A stretch of 64,000 nt of DNA, from positions 1 to 64,000 of the forward strand of contig NZ_JACJPI010000073.1 in assembly GCF_014695975.1 (NCBI RefSeq), read 5' to 3'. The stretch comes from Leptolyngbya sp. FACHB-321. GTDB lineage: Bacteria > Cyanobacteriota > Cyanobacteriia > Leptolyngbyales > Leptolyngbyaceae. The notes below the pieces were generated by a model that was not told the DNA's origin, did no database searches, and saw nothing but the letters and a program-made list of their open reading frames with translations. Below, piece after piece: positions 25,964 through 34,990 of the stretch (positions are counted from its first letter, which is position 1; each line of letters begins with the position of its first letter). The position numbers and the translations under genes are program-made.

Positions 25964-27688
25964 ATGTCGCCTCAAGTCAACATTCTTCTCGTTGATGATC
26001 ATCCCGAAAATCTGCTGGCGCTAGAAGCGATTTTGGGCGACCTAGACGCAACCTTAGTGCGGGCAAACTCTGGTCAAGAAGCACTGCGGTGCCTACTCAA
26101 CCAGGATTTTGCTGTCATTTTGCTGGATGTGCAAATGCCTGGTATGGATGGCTTTGAAACGGCAACGCTAATTCGTAGCCGGGAACGATCGCGCCAGACT
26201 CCCATCATTTTTCAGACTGCCTTTAGCACCAATGAACAGCTTATGTTCAAAGGCTATGCCTTAGGCGCAGTGGATTACCTGCTGAAGCCGATCGATGCCA
26301 GTATTTTGACCTCTAAAATCACCGTTTTCGTTGATTTATTCAGAAAAACTGAAGCCGTGAAGCAGCAAGCCGCCCAACTCGCTGCTATCAATAATGAACT
26401 CAGCGAAAGTGAAGAGCGCTTTCGCTGTCTCAGCGCTTGTTCGCCTGCGGGCATTTTTCTCACTGATACGACTGGTGCCTGCACGTATACCAACCCACGC
26501 TTTCATGCGCTCGCCGACTGCAAGCTAGAGGAAACGTTGGGCAATCGCTGGTTTCAGCAGCTCCATCCAGACGATCGCGATCGTGTTTCTCACGAGTGGC
26601 AGTCTTACACCAGCGGGCAAGTGACGGAATATGCCACTGAATATCGCTTCCAGCATCGTGATGGAACAGTTCGCTGGGTGTCTGCTCGTTCCTCACCATT
26701 GTTTTCTGACCTGTGTGAACTTACAGGCTATGTCGGGACGATCGAAGACCTGACCGAGCGTAAGCAGGCAGAAGAAGCTCGTGCCCAGGTGATTCAAGAG
26801 CAGATCGCACGGCGAGAAGCTGAGGCAGCAAACCGGATGAAAGACGATTTTTTAGCAGTGCTGTCGCATGAATTACGCACGCCGCTGAACTCCATACTGG
26901 GCTGGTCGCGTTTATTGCGGGGTCGCCAGCTAGACGATGAGACGATCGTCCGTGCGTTAGAAACCATCGAACGTAACGCTCTGGCGCAAGCACAGCTTAT
27001 CAATGACATTTTGGATGTCTCTCAGATTGTGCGTGGCAAACTACGGCTGAAATGCCATGCGCTAAACCCACTTTTTATTGTAGAGGCGGCGATCGATTCG
27101 GTACGTCCACTGGCTGAGGTCAAAGCCGTTCAGCTTGAGTCAAAGCTGGATGCAGACGTTGGGCAAGTTTGGGGTGATTCTGTACGTTTGCAGCAGGTCG
27201 TGTGGAATTTGCTAACCAATGCCATTAAATTCACGTCTGCCAACGATACGATTACGGTGCGGCTGTCTACTGTACCGCCATCGCTTACAGAAGGACAACA
27301 GCGCTCCGTTCAGATTCAAGTAAGCGACACAGGCATGGGCATCGAACCCGCTTTTTTACCGCACGTGTTCGATCGCTTCCGGCAAGCAGATAGCACCACC
27401 AGTCGTCCCCATAATGGTCTGGGACTGGGGCTGGCGATCGTCCATTACCTGATCGAACAGCACAAAGGTAGCGTGCGGGCAGAAAGTCCAGGTGTTAATC
27501 AAGGAGCCACGTTCACTGTCACACTGCCGCTCTTAGACCCCACAACTGATGGCTCAATTATTGAACACAACGGCTATGTGAGCCAAGACACTAAGGTAGA
27601 GGCAAAGGAGTTAGAAGGAAATGGTGATAACGCCCCCAGCAATGCGATGCAGGCAATGCTAACAACGTTCCTTTATGCCGCCTCATAG
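25964..27688 (+). CDS. REC-PAS-histidine kinase
   Basis: A 574-residue cytoplasmic protein starting with a receiver (NILLVDDHPENLLALEAIL, phospho-Asp in VILLDVQMPGMDG), then PAS (SACSPAGIFLTDTTGACTYT, HRDGTVRWVSARSSP), HisKA ([16 protein letters not shown]) and ATPase (NLLTNAIKFTS, GLGLGLAIVHYL). Receiver-first kinases of this type are often the output step of cheR/cheB/hybrid-kinase sets. The ATG at 25964 has AGGAG 8 nt upstream; an overlapping GTG at 25946 is less likely. It probably shares an operon with cheR and cheB. Confidence 0.92.
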   Translation: MSPQVNILLVDDHPENLLALEAILGDLDATLVRANSGQEALRCLLNQDFAVILLDVQMPGMDGFETATLIRSRERSRQTPIIFQTAFSTNEQLMFKGYALGAVDYLLKPIDASILTSKITVFVDLFRKTEAVKQQAAQLAAINNELSESEERFRCLSACSPAGIFLTDTTGACTYTNPRFHALADCKLEETLGNRWFQQLHPDDRDRVSHEWQSYTSGQVTEYATEYRFQHRDGTVRWVSARSSPLFSDLCELTGYVGTIEDLTERKQAEEARAQVIQEQIARREAEAANRMKDDFLAVLSHELRTPLNSILGWSRLLRGRQLDDETIVRALETIERNALAQAQLINDILDVSQIVRGKLRLKCHALNPLFIVEAAIDSVRPLAEVKAVQLESKLDADVGQVWGDSVRLQQVVWNLLTNAIKFTSANDTITVRLSTVPPSLTEGQQRSVQIQVSDTGMGIEPAFLPHVFDRFRQADSTTSRPHNGLGLGLAIVHYLIEQHKGSVRAESPGVNQGATFTVTLPLLDPTTDGSIIEHNGYVSQDTKVEAKELEGNGDNAPSNAMQAMLTTFLYAAS

Positions 27689-27850
27689 CCAGAGCAAAAG
27701 CAAGTTGGCTTTAGGTTTGAACAGCAGGCAGACTGGAAGAAAGGCACATAATCACGACTAGCAATTTCGGCTAAGGATTGACCTCGACGCTTTCTAACGT
27801 TATTAGCTCCTGTGCCTATAGAAGCAACATTGCTTCCGACTCCTGATTAC

Positions 27851-29932
27851 TTATGCATTAACCCCGTCAACACGATAACCGCTGTCTGCAAGTAGGGCAT
27901 AGTCTACCTGACTAGGGGCATAGAGGCGATAGAGCCAGCCATACGACATAATCGATTCTACGCTGTCGGCAGGGTGAGAATAATCGTAGGTGCCTGTCAC
28001 CGGGTTAGCGCCATCCTGGGATTGTAGTGCGACGTAGTTTCCACCATTAGCGGCTCTGGCATAGTTGCCCTTAAAAACAGCCGTCTGCGGTGTGGTGCGA
28101 TCTTGCAAATTATAGCCAGTCCAGTTCAGCCCTACCAAACCCAGTACGTGCCCAAGCTCGTGCGTCACGACCTGATACAGTAGCCAGCCAGAGGGGTCAT
28201 TGGCAGCCGAAAAGCTATTGGGATTGATCGCAATTTGTCCCACTCGTGGCATCACATCAGGGGAAGAAATCCAACCGCCAAACTCATAATCGGGTCCGCC
28301 AATCGCAGGTTCGTCACTACCACTGCTTTGATAAGGATTGACAAAAACCAGTAGATCATCAACGTAGCGTTTGCTGTTGAAGCTATAAGTGCGATCGCCA
28401 AAGCTTTCGAGTTTGCCGATCGTGCTGTCGAGTTGAAAATCAGTCCACTCATTTTCGATTCGCGTTGCCCAGTCAGCCGCCGCTTTTTGAGCGATCGCCT
28501 GCTTTGCAGGAGTCCAAAAGCCAGAGGAGTCGTTGCGAAAATCCAAATCAATGTTGAAGTTGTTGGGGTCAGGAGCATACGTGTTCGTCACGCGTCCCAA
28601 TTCATAGGCAGCGTTACCCGTAAAGCCACCGCTGAGAGCATAGCTCACTGTATTGCCTAACACTCGATCAACGCTAGAGTTATCGGCTTCAGCAAGGAAC
28701 GAAACAGTTTGTGCGGTTCGCCAGTTTTGCGGCGTAAAGGTAAGGGTGTTTTGCGATCCGTTAGCGACCCTACCATCGGCATCCACCACTATGAAAGTAC
28801 CCGTCGAAAACGTAAGAGTCACATTTGCAGTGGGTGCTTGAGTTAGCTGAACTTTGAACGTCCCGACATCGCCTTCTTGTCCGCTAAAGGTGCGATCGCT
28901 AATTTTGACACGGCTTGGAGCGGCAAAGGTGTCCTGCAAGCCAATCTGCCAGTTTGTATCGCGAACAGACAGTATGGGTTGTGGTTCCTGGTTAGCAGCA
29001 TACGTCAGGTTATTCAGCAGCCAAGCTTCATTCTCTCCGGAGGCAGCATTGTGCCACAGAAGATCGGTCTTACCATCACCATTGATATCCTCAGCACCCT
29101 GAACTTGCCAGCTCAAATCACTCTGTGATCGTAAAAAGGTTGTACTGGTGATCGTCGTACGATTCATTGTCCAGACAAAATTCTCGCCTGATAAGTAGTT
29201 GCGCCACAGAATATCTGACCGACCGTCTTGATTAAAGTCTGCGGCTGCCTGGATTCTAAGGTTATCCCCAATAACCGTGGGGAGAAATGTGGAGGTACGG
29301 AACGTAGCGCCATCTAGCGCCCAGACTGAATTTTCGCCTGTCGCGTAGTTGCGCCACAGAAGATCGGTCTTACCATCACCTGTGAAATCAGCCGTACCTT
29401 GAATTTGCCAGTTTAGATCTGCGACTGTGGGCAATAGAGGCAAACCTGAGCGCAGTGTTACACCATCCATCTCCCAAATCACATTCTGCCCAGTGGCGTA
29501 GTTGCGCCACACAATGTCCGTTTTGCCATCGCCTGTAAAATCACTTGCTCCTTGTATGCGCCAGTTAGGATCTTCAACAGGAGCCAAATAAGTGCTAGAT
29601 AAGAGCGTCGTACCGTTCATGTACCAGACAGCATTTTGGCCCGTGACATAATTGCGCCAGAGCAGATCGGTCTTGCCGTCCCCGTCAAAATCAACATCAA
29701 CCTTCGAGGGCACTGGTGATGCAGCAGCAGGAGCCGGAATCGCGGTTTGCGGCAACTCCAACTCAACAGTACTAGAGCCTGCAAGGCTAGAGCTATTGAA
29801 GTTTGGTGTTTCCAGCCCACTAGCAACGCTCTCCAAACTTAGCGGTTGGTCAGTGGTTAGCGGTGCGGCTCCGTAATTCTGACTAAACGAAGGCTTTAAG
29901 CCGGACGTACTGCTGTCGCATTCGGCAAACAT
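27851..29932 (-). CDS. FG-GAP/VCBS repeat protein with C-terminal zinc metalloprotease
   Basis: A 693-residue protein. Residues about 75-320 hold five FG-GAP-like repeats (DFTGDGKTDLLWRNYATG in variants), a calcium-binding propeller-type module. Residues 335-440 are Calx-beta-like (GQEGDVGTFKVQLTQAPTAN). The C-terminus has the zincin motif HELGH at 591-595 and SIMSY about 66 residues later. The metzincin position for a third His (HExxHxxGxxH) is Gly here; His653 in DYSHPADSVESIMSY could replace it, as in leishmanolysin-type enzymes with an insert. No signal peptide is seen, so export would need another route. Confidence 0.82.
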   Translation of the reverse strand: MFAECDSSTSGLKPSFSQNYGAAPLTTDQPLSLESVASGLETPNFNSSSLAGSSTVELELPQTAIPAPAAASPVPSKVDVDFDGDGKTDLLWRNYVTGQNAVWYMNGTTLLSSTYLAPVEDPNWRIQGASDFTGDGKTDIVWRNYATGQNVIWEMDGVTLRSGLPLLPTVADLNWQIQGTADFTGDGKTDLLWRNYATGENSVWALDGATFRTSTFLPTVIGDNLRIQAAADFNQDGRSDILWRNYLSGENFVWTMNRTTITSTTFLRSQSDLSWQVQGAEDINGDGKTDLLWHNAASGENEAWLLNNLTYAANQEPQPILSVRDTNWQIGLQDTFAAPSRVKISDRTFSGQEGDVGTFKVQLTQAPTANVTLTFSTGTFIVVDADGRVANGSQNTLTFTPQNWRTAQTVSFLAEADNSSVDRVLGNTVSYALSGGFTGNAAYELGRVTNTYAPDPNNFNIDLDFRNDSSGFWTPAKQAIAQKAAADWATRIENEWTDFQLDSTIGKLESFGDRTYSFNSKRYVDDLLVFVNPYQSSGSDEPAIGGPDYEFGGWISSPDVMPRVGQIAINPNSFSAANDPSGWLLYQVVTHELGHVLGLVGLNWTGYNLQDRTTPQTAVFKGNYARAANGGNYVALQSQDGANPVTGTYDYSHPADSVESIMSYGWLYRLYAPSQVDYALLADSGYRVDGVNA

Positions 29933-30160
29933 TTGGATAAAGCAGAAAATTATTGTTTCACTTTATACCGTTTTTACTTGTTAGTGTGCAATTTCGCCTA
30001 GATTGCAGCGCCATTTCTGCTCTAGCTTAAACATTCGGTAAAGTCGATCGAAAACGCTGTAAAGCATGCTACGCCTAACGATGGTCTATAGGCGGATCGG
30101 CAACGATGCCTGCAATCACAAGGCGGCTCCACTGAGTACAGCTTATTATGCCTGTATCAT

Positions 30161-30454
30161 TTAGGTCATTATGCTATACCGAGTAAGAATACTCATGACT
30201 TCTCCAGGATTGGCACTTGGTAGCAGCGGACTCCACTCATGAACCTCGGCAAACCGCAGCCGATGGAGCGTCTGAATTGTACCAAGCACGCCTTGACGCG
30301 AACCGATGACCAAGATTCGTAGTGACTCACGATCGGATGTACGTTCAGGCGTTGCTTCCGTAGATGTTGTGTTGACTGGAGACTCAGAAGCTTTACTGGT
30401 AGGAACCTTACTGGTAGAAGCATTACTGGCAGAGACTAAAAAACTTTCAGGCAT
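30161..30454 (-). CDS. Small conserved cyanobacterial protein, unknown function
   Basis: A 97-residue protein. After a Ser/Thr-rich, probably disordered lead (residues 1-45), the body RILVIGSRQGVLGTIQTLHR and FAEVHEWSPLLPSANPGEVM looks like one compact alpha/beta unit, similar to a small protein family I remember from other cyanobacteria without a function. The ATG at 30454 is set by a perfect GGAGG 7 nt upstream; the longer frame is rejected. It is monocistronic. Confidence 0.65.
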   Translation of the reverse strand: MPESFLVSASNASTSKVPTSKASESPVNTTSTEATPERTSDRESLRILVIGSRQGVLGTIQTLHRLRFAEVHEWSPLLPSANPGEVMSILTRYSIMT

Positions 30455-30852
30455 AGAGCGACCTCCAACGGTAGGTAAAGAACGTTGTATTAACCAACAG
30501 ACATAAACTTTGAAGCTTCCTTTGAGCAAGGGCTTCGATTCATCTCTCATCCTTTATCCTTTTGCTCTAACTTTGCACCATAGATGAGGCAGCAAAGTTT
30601 GTAGGAGTAAACGGTAATTTACCTTTACAACCGCTTTATTCGTAGCAGAGCACAAGCTGGCATTAAGACTAATTACAATCTACACGGTGGCGTATTAAAA
30701 GTCAAAAAGCTGACAGCAATCTGTGCGTAGTGCTTTGCAACTATAGTTTCAGCCGTAGAAATAGGTAGCAACTCCGAACGATCGCAGTGCCTGAATAGCT
30801 TAATTCCAATTTTTTCATCACTAACGGCTAACAGCCGATTGCCCACTCTTGT
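30455..30852. other. Intergenic region with repeat remnants
   Basis: About 400 bp between two leftward genes. It contains a pyrimidine stretch TCATCCTTTATCCTTTT near 30548, the same type of unit that precedes gvpG, and a short hairpin CGGCT/AGCCG just after the S9 peptidase stop that may end its transcript. No coding frame or RNA gene is recognised. Confidence 0.4.
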
Positions 30853-32829
30853 TTACTGACGGGCACCATCAGCGGTATCAGCCTGCAGCAAATAATTTTG
30901 CATAAACAGCACCATGGCGTAGAACTGGAAGTCGACATTCTTTTTCTTAGCAAAGCCGTGCCCTTCATCCTTTGCAACCAGCGACCAGACAGGTATATTG
31001 TTTTGACGTACGGTTGCGACGATCTGTGTCGCTTCGTTCAACGGTACGCGAGGATCGTTCTGACCATGAATGACAAAGAGCGGCTTTTTGATCTTTTCGG
31101 CGTTGTTAAGGGGCGAGATTTTGAGCAGGAACTCACGCATTTTGGGGTCACGTTCATCGCCATATTCCACTCGTCGCAGATCTCGGCGATAACTTTCAGT
31201 GCGCTCTAAAAACGAAACGAAGCTGGAGATGCCAACGATGTCGATCGCCGCTCGAATGCGATCGCTGTAATGGGTTGCCACTGCTAGAGACATATAGCCG
31301 CCGTAGCTGCCGCCTGTGACTAAAATGCGATCAGCATCTAGAGTTGGCTGTGTGGCGATCCACTCCAGCAGTGCCCCAATATCCTTGACCGAATCTTCGC
31401 GCAAGTAACCATTGTCCAGCTTCAAAAAGGTTTTGCCATAGCCAGACGAACCGCGCACATTGGGAAAAAGCAGCGCAACGCCCAGTTCATTAAGATAAAA
31501 GTTGTTACGCCCCAAGAAGCCCGGACGGTATTGTCCTTCGGGTCCGCCGTGAATGTTAATGACGACAGGGCGCTTGCCAGTAAAGCGAGCCGACGGGCGG
31601 TACAGAAAGCCAGAAATAGTCTTGTTATCAAAGCTTTGCCAGCGCACTAACTCTGGTTCCGAGAATGTGGCAGTGTTTAGCCCACCCGTTTCGCTTTCAG
31701 TCCAGCGTTCTACTGTGTTAGTTGCCACGTTTAACGAGTAAACATCAGCCGTTGATCGTGCCGAAATCAGCGTTAAGCCTAAATCCTGATTGTTAGAATG
31801 CCAGGAAAGGCTGGCGATCGCACCCAGCGGCAAGGTTGGCAAAGGCAGTGTTTTTTGGGTTGCTGTCTCCAGCAGATGCAGCACGCTGGCTCCATCTTCG
31901 TTAGTAACAAACGCAAGCCGTTTACCATCATCGGACAAGTCAAAGTCTTCTACATCCCACGGAATCTGGCTGGTCAGGTCGGTATAGCGGTTGCTGGCAA
32001 GATCCAGGTAGGCAAGACGCTGAAATTCTGAGCCGCGATCGCTAATCACATATAGCCCTTTACCATCTTTGCTAAAAACGCCGCCACCATAAGCGACAGG
32101 TTCCTGCCCTTGCACAGTGAGCGGTTTCTTTGCGCCAGTGGTTGTATCGAACAGCCAAAGGTTGCTTTTGTTGATTGACAGAAACTCCAGCACTAAAAGC
32201 TGGCGATCGTCCGGCGACCAATCCAGCGGATACCAGCCGCCACCTGTCACTTCCGCTAGCAGACGATTAGACGGTGGCGTTCGCGGATCAATAATGTACA
32301 GGTCAGTGTCGGCACCATTACGGCGGGTAGACGTATATGCCATGCGATCGCCCGCTTGTGACCACACGCCACGACTATTTTTAGACCTGCCATCTGTGAG
32401 CAGCGTTACGTCTCCTGTGGCAATGTCATAGCGGTAATTTTGGTTAAACTCATTGCCGCCAACATCACGGCTAAACACGAAGTAGTTACCCTCTGTGGGC
32501 TGGTAGGTGGCGCCAAAAGGTGCCTCAGCAAAGAACGTCAACTGCTTGCGTGCGCCTAGGGGAAACTGCACAGAATGGATCTGGGGAACATCACCAAAAC
32601 GCGTGCTGATCAGCATGGCTCGCTTGGTAGGATGCCAGCTTGAAAGCCCAGCCGACCGAAACTCAGTGTAGCGGTTGACTGTTTCCACTAGCGCTGATGG
32701 AATCGCAGGAATACCTTCTGTAACCAAGTTTTCGTTTGGGGCAACGGTCGCTGCTTGAGCAAGGGGCATCGGCATCAGGCTGAAAACAGCTACCAGAATT
32801 ACGGCAAAAAGCGATCGAACCAGTTGCAT
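30853..32829 (-). CDS. Exported S9 family serine peptidase
   Basis: A 658-residue prolyl-oligopeptidase/acylaminoacyl-peptidase family enzyme. Residues 1-26 are a signal peptide (LFAVILVAVFSLMPMPLAQA). Residues about 45-390 form a beta-propeller with repeated WSPDDRQLL-like blades. The C-terminal alpha/beta hydrolase domain carries the nucleophile in TGGSYGGYMS, Asp in HGQNDPRVP and His in KDEGHGFAKK. It should cleave short peptides in the periplasm. The ATG is at 32829. It is not obviously in an operon. Confidence 0.92.
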   Translation of the reverse strand: MQLVRSLFAVILVAVFSLMPMPLAQAATVAPNENLVTEGIPAIPSALVETVNRYTEFRSAGLSSWHPTKRAMLISTRFGDVPQIHSVQFPLGARKQLTFFAEAPFGATYQPTEGNYFVFSRDVGGNEFNQNYRYDIATGDVTLLTDGRSKNSRGVWSQAGDRMAYTSTRRNGADTDLYIIDPRTPPSNRLLAEVTGGGWYPLDWSPDDRQLLVLEFLSINKSNLWLFDTTTGAKKPLTVQGQEPVAYGGGVFSKDGKGLYVISDRGSEFQRLAYLDLASNRYTDLTSQIPWDVEDFDLSDDGKRLAFVTNEDGASVLHLLETATQKTLPLPTLPLGAIASLSWHSNNQDLGLTLISARSTADVYSLNVATNTVERWTESETGGLNTATFSEPELVRWQSFDNKTISGFLYRPSARFTGKRPVVINIHGGPEGQYRPGFLGRNNFYLNELGVALLFPNVRGSSGYGKTFLKLDNGYLREDSVKDIGALLEWIATQPTLDADRILVTGGSYGGYMSLAVATHYSDRIRAAIDIVGISSFVSFLERTESYRRDLRRVEYGDERDPKMREFLLKISPLNNAEKIKKPLFVIHGQNDPRVPLNEATQIVATVRQNNIPVWSLVAKDEGHGFAKKKNVDFQFYAMVLFMQNYLLQADTADGARQ

Positions 32830-33034
32830 CAGACGGTCTCACAAACGTTAAGCAGTTAGATAACAGTGACCGCACCTCAAGGCAAGCAGCGCTGAAGTCA
32901 CGTTCTGAACAAAAACTCTGAACGAGCGATCGCACGACGGTTCTCAACCACTCTACACCCTGCAACGTTTGGCTGGCGCTCACGTTAAAGCCCGATGTCC
33001 ACCGCCGAACCGAGTGCCTGTACTGACGGACAGC

Positions 33035-33268
33035 TTAAACCCAGTTGACACCGCGTAGCCATTTCCATACGCCTGTACCACGCCTCACTAATACGCCCTG
33101 ACTCTGTTCTTTAGCGATCGCCATCAGTTCGGCAGTTGTAAAGCTGTAGCCCAGTTGCTCTGTGATCTTCAAAAAATCATCTGGGTTTGTCACCCCTTCA
33201 AACCGATCACGTAACGTTTCATCAGACGCAACTGCCTCAAGAAACCGATTTGCACTTTCCGTAGACAT
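33035..33268 (-). CDS. Nif11-family small protein / leader-peptide-like
   Basis: A 77-residue Nif11-domain protein: STESANRFLEAVASDETLRD, then FLKITEQLGYSFTTAELMAI. This domain is the leader region of many cyanobacterial RiPP precursors. The remainder (KEQSQGVLVRRGTGVWKWL and four more residues) is short and Trp-rich, without Cys and without a GG cleavage motif. No lanthipeptide synthetase, radical SAM enzyme, C39 transporter or nif gene is nearby, so it is an orphan. The start has AAGGAGAC 8 nt upstream, an excellent ribosome site. Confidence 0.82.
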   Translation of the reverse strand: MSTESANRFLEAVASDETLRDRFEGVTNPDDFLKITEQLGYSFTTAELMAIAKEQSQGVLVRRGTGVWKWLRGVNWV

Positions 33269-33454
33269 GACCCAAGTCTCCTTCCGCTATGGCACCGCGA
33301 ACCAATTTCGCGATGATGCTTACCGTTAATATTGCCCTCATTTTCGCTCACATTAGCGCGTACGACTAGGAAAGAAGCAACACACAGTGAGTTGGGGCAG
33401 TAGGATGAAAAGCCGTGCGTAACTGTATGCTGATGGTCAGGCAAGTCTACACCG

Positions 33455-34771
33455 CTATAGCTTCTCTGCAAAGGTTATGGGAATAGTCATGCTAAATTCT
33501 GTACCTTCATTAGGCGTTGAGTCATAGCTAAGATGACCATTGTGCTTCTGCACAACAATTTGATAGCTGGTAGCAAGCCCTAAGCCAGTGCCTTGACCAA
33601 CAGGTTTGGTTGTAAAAAAAGGTTCAAATAAGCGCGCCTTAGCTGACTCTGGAATACCAATGCCATTGTCTTGAATGCGGAGTGTAACAGTCTGTGCGTG
33701 ACTTAACTCTGTACGAATCCAAATAGTGGGCGTTTGGTCAAGCCTTTGATTCGACGCTGTAGGGGAGCCAAATTTTTGCTCTAGTGCATCGATCGCATTG
33801 TTCAGTAGGTTCAAAAAGACCTGATTCAGTTCACCCACATAGCAAGTTACGAGGGGAATCTCGTTATAAACCCGCTTGACTTCGATCGCAGGCATACCTG
33901 CTTTGCCAGCCAGCCGATGCCCTAATAACAGTACGGTACTATCTAACCCTTCATGAAGATCAATTGCCTTAATATCCGATTCGCCTAAACGAGAAAAAAT
34001 TCGCAGTGCTAAGACAATCGAACTAACCCGTTTTGCCCCTGCCCGCATCGATCGAATGATGTTTTGCAGATCGGCGGCAACAAAATCTAGATCAGTTTCT
34101 TCCAAAAGAGTTTGTACTGCTGGCGATGGCTCTGGATACTCCTGCTGGTAAAGGTTAATGAGCTGAAGCAGCCTCTCTATGTGTTCATGAGCCGGATTGA
34201 GATTGCCGACAATAAAGCCAATGGGATTATTCAACTCATGGCAAACACCAGCTACTAACTGCTCCAGACCAAGCATCTTCTCTTTACGAATAAGTTGAGC
34301 CTGCATCTGCTTTAAATCAAGCAGTGCTTGTTGAACCTGGCTGTTCTTTATCTGTAGCTGTGATTGCAGTTCTTGAATCTTAAGATGGGTCTGAATGCGT
34401 ACCAAAACATCTTCAAACTGAAATGGTTTAGTAATGAAGTCGATCGCCCCAACCTGGAACGCTTTGACTTTATCAGTCACCTCATCCAAAGCACTTAAGA
34501 AGATGACAGGCACCATTGCTGTTTTTTCATCAGCTTTAAGCTGCTTACAAACTTCAAACCCGTCCAGATCGGGCATATTAACATCTAGCAAAATTAAATT
34601 TGGAGGAGCAGCTTGGGCAGCCGTAAGCGCCATTTTACCGTTAAGAGCTTTACGAACCTGATAGCCCTGCTGTATCAACATCGCAGCAAGAAAACGAATA
34701 TTTTCTGCGGTGTCATCAACAACGAGAATATCAGCAGTTTTTGAGGTAGCTTGACTAAGATTAAATTGCAT
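33455..34771 (-). CDS. Response regulator-histidine kinase (REC-HisKA)
   Basis: A 438-residue soluble protein. It opens with a receiver (ADILVVDDTAENIRFLAAML, phospho-Asp in LILLDVNMPDLDG, Lys in FITKPFQ), a coiled-coil linker (LQSQLQIKNSQVQQALLDLK), a HisKA region with LVAGVCHELNNPIGFIVGNL, and an ATPase domain (NLLNNAIDALEQ, GQGTGLGLATSYQIV). The HELNNP box is the HisKA form seen in many cyanobacterial receiver-kinases. The ATG at 34771 is chosen over a TTG seven codons upstream. It lies 220 bp after the ethylene-sensor-like kinase on the same strand and may receive its phosphate. Confidence 0.92.
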   Translation of the reverse strand: MQFNLSQATSKTADILVVDDTAENIRFLAAMLIQQGYQVRKALNGKMALTAAQAAPPNLILLDVNMPDLDGFEVCKQLKADEKTAMVPVIFLSALDEVTDKVKAFQVGAIDFITKPFQFEDVLVRIQTHLKIQELQSQLQIKNSQVQQALLDLKQMQAQLIRKEKMLGLEQLVAGVCHELNNPIGFIVGNLNPAHEHIERLLQLINLYQQEYPEPSPAVQTLLEETDLDFVAADLQNIIRSMRAGAKRVSSIVLALRIFSRLGESDIKAIDLHEGLDSTVLLLGHRLAGKAGMPAIEVKRVYNEIPLVTCYVGELNQVFLNLLNNAIDALEQKFGSPTASNQRLDQTPTIWIRTELSHAQTVTLRIQDNGIGIPESAKARLFEPFFTTKPVGQGTGLGLATSYQIVVQKHNGHLSYDSTPNEGTEFSMTIPITFAEKL

Positions 34772-34990
34772 GACGCTGCTCTTTCGTTGCAAGGATGCTC
34801 GTTAACATTCGTTTGAAAAGATGCTTTTGCCTAATCAGCGTTGGCATCTAAAAGGATAACGTTTTCGTTTACGAGCGTTGTCTAAAGAAATGATTTGATC
34901 ACGCCTTTTAATCCAGTGTCTAGATAGCTTAATAGCGAAGCCTTACTAAAGGCTTGTTACGAAACCTTGTTTAAGCAACCTCTGCAAAGG

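Noticed and set aside
20267-27688. A complete chemotaxis operon
   Set aside because: CheA, CheW, CheY and a methyl-accepting receptor are absent; only CheR and CheB are present, with sensor kinases.
27851-29932. RTX toxin or adhesin
   Set aside because: There is no GGxGxDxLx nonapeptide repeat; the repeats are of FG-GAP type.
33035-33268. Nif11 as evidence of a nitrogen-fixation cluster
   Set aside because: Nif11-domain proteins occur widely as RiPP leaders and orphans; no nif gene is present.
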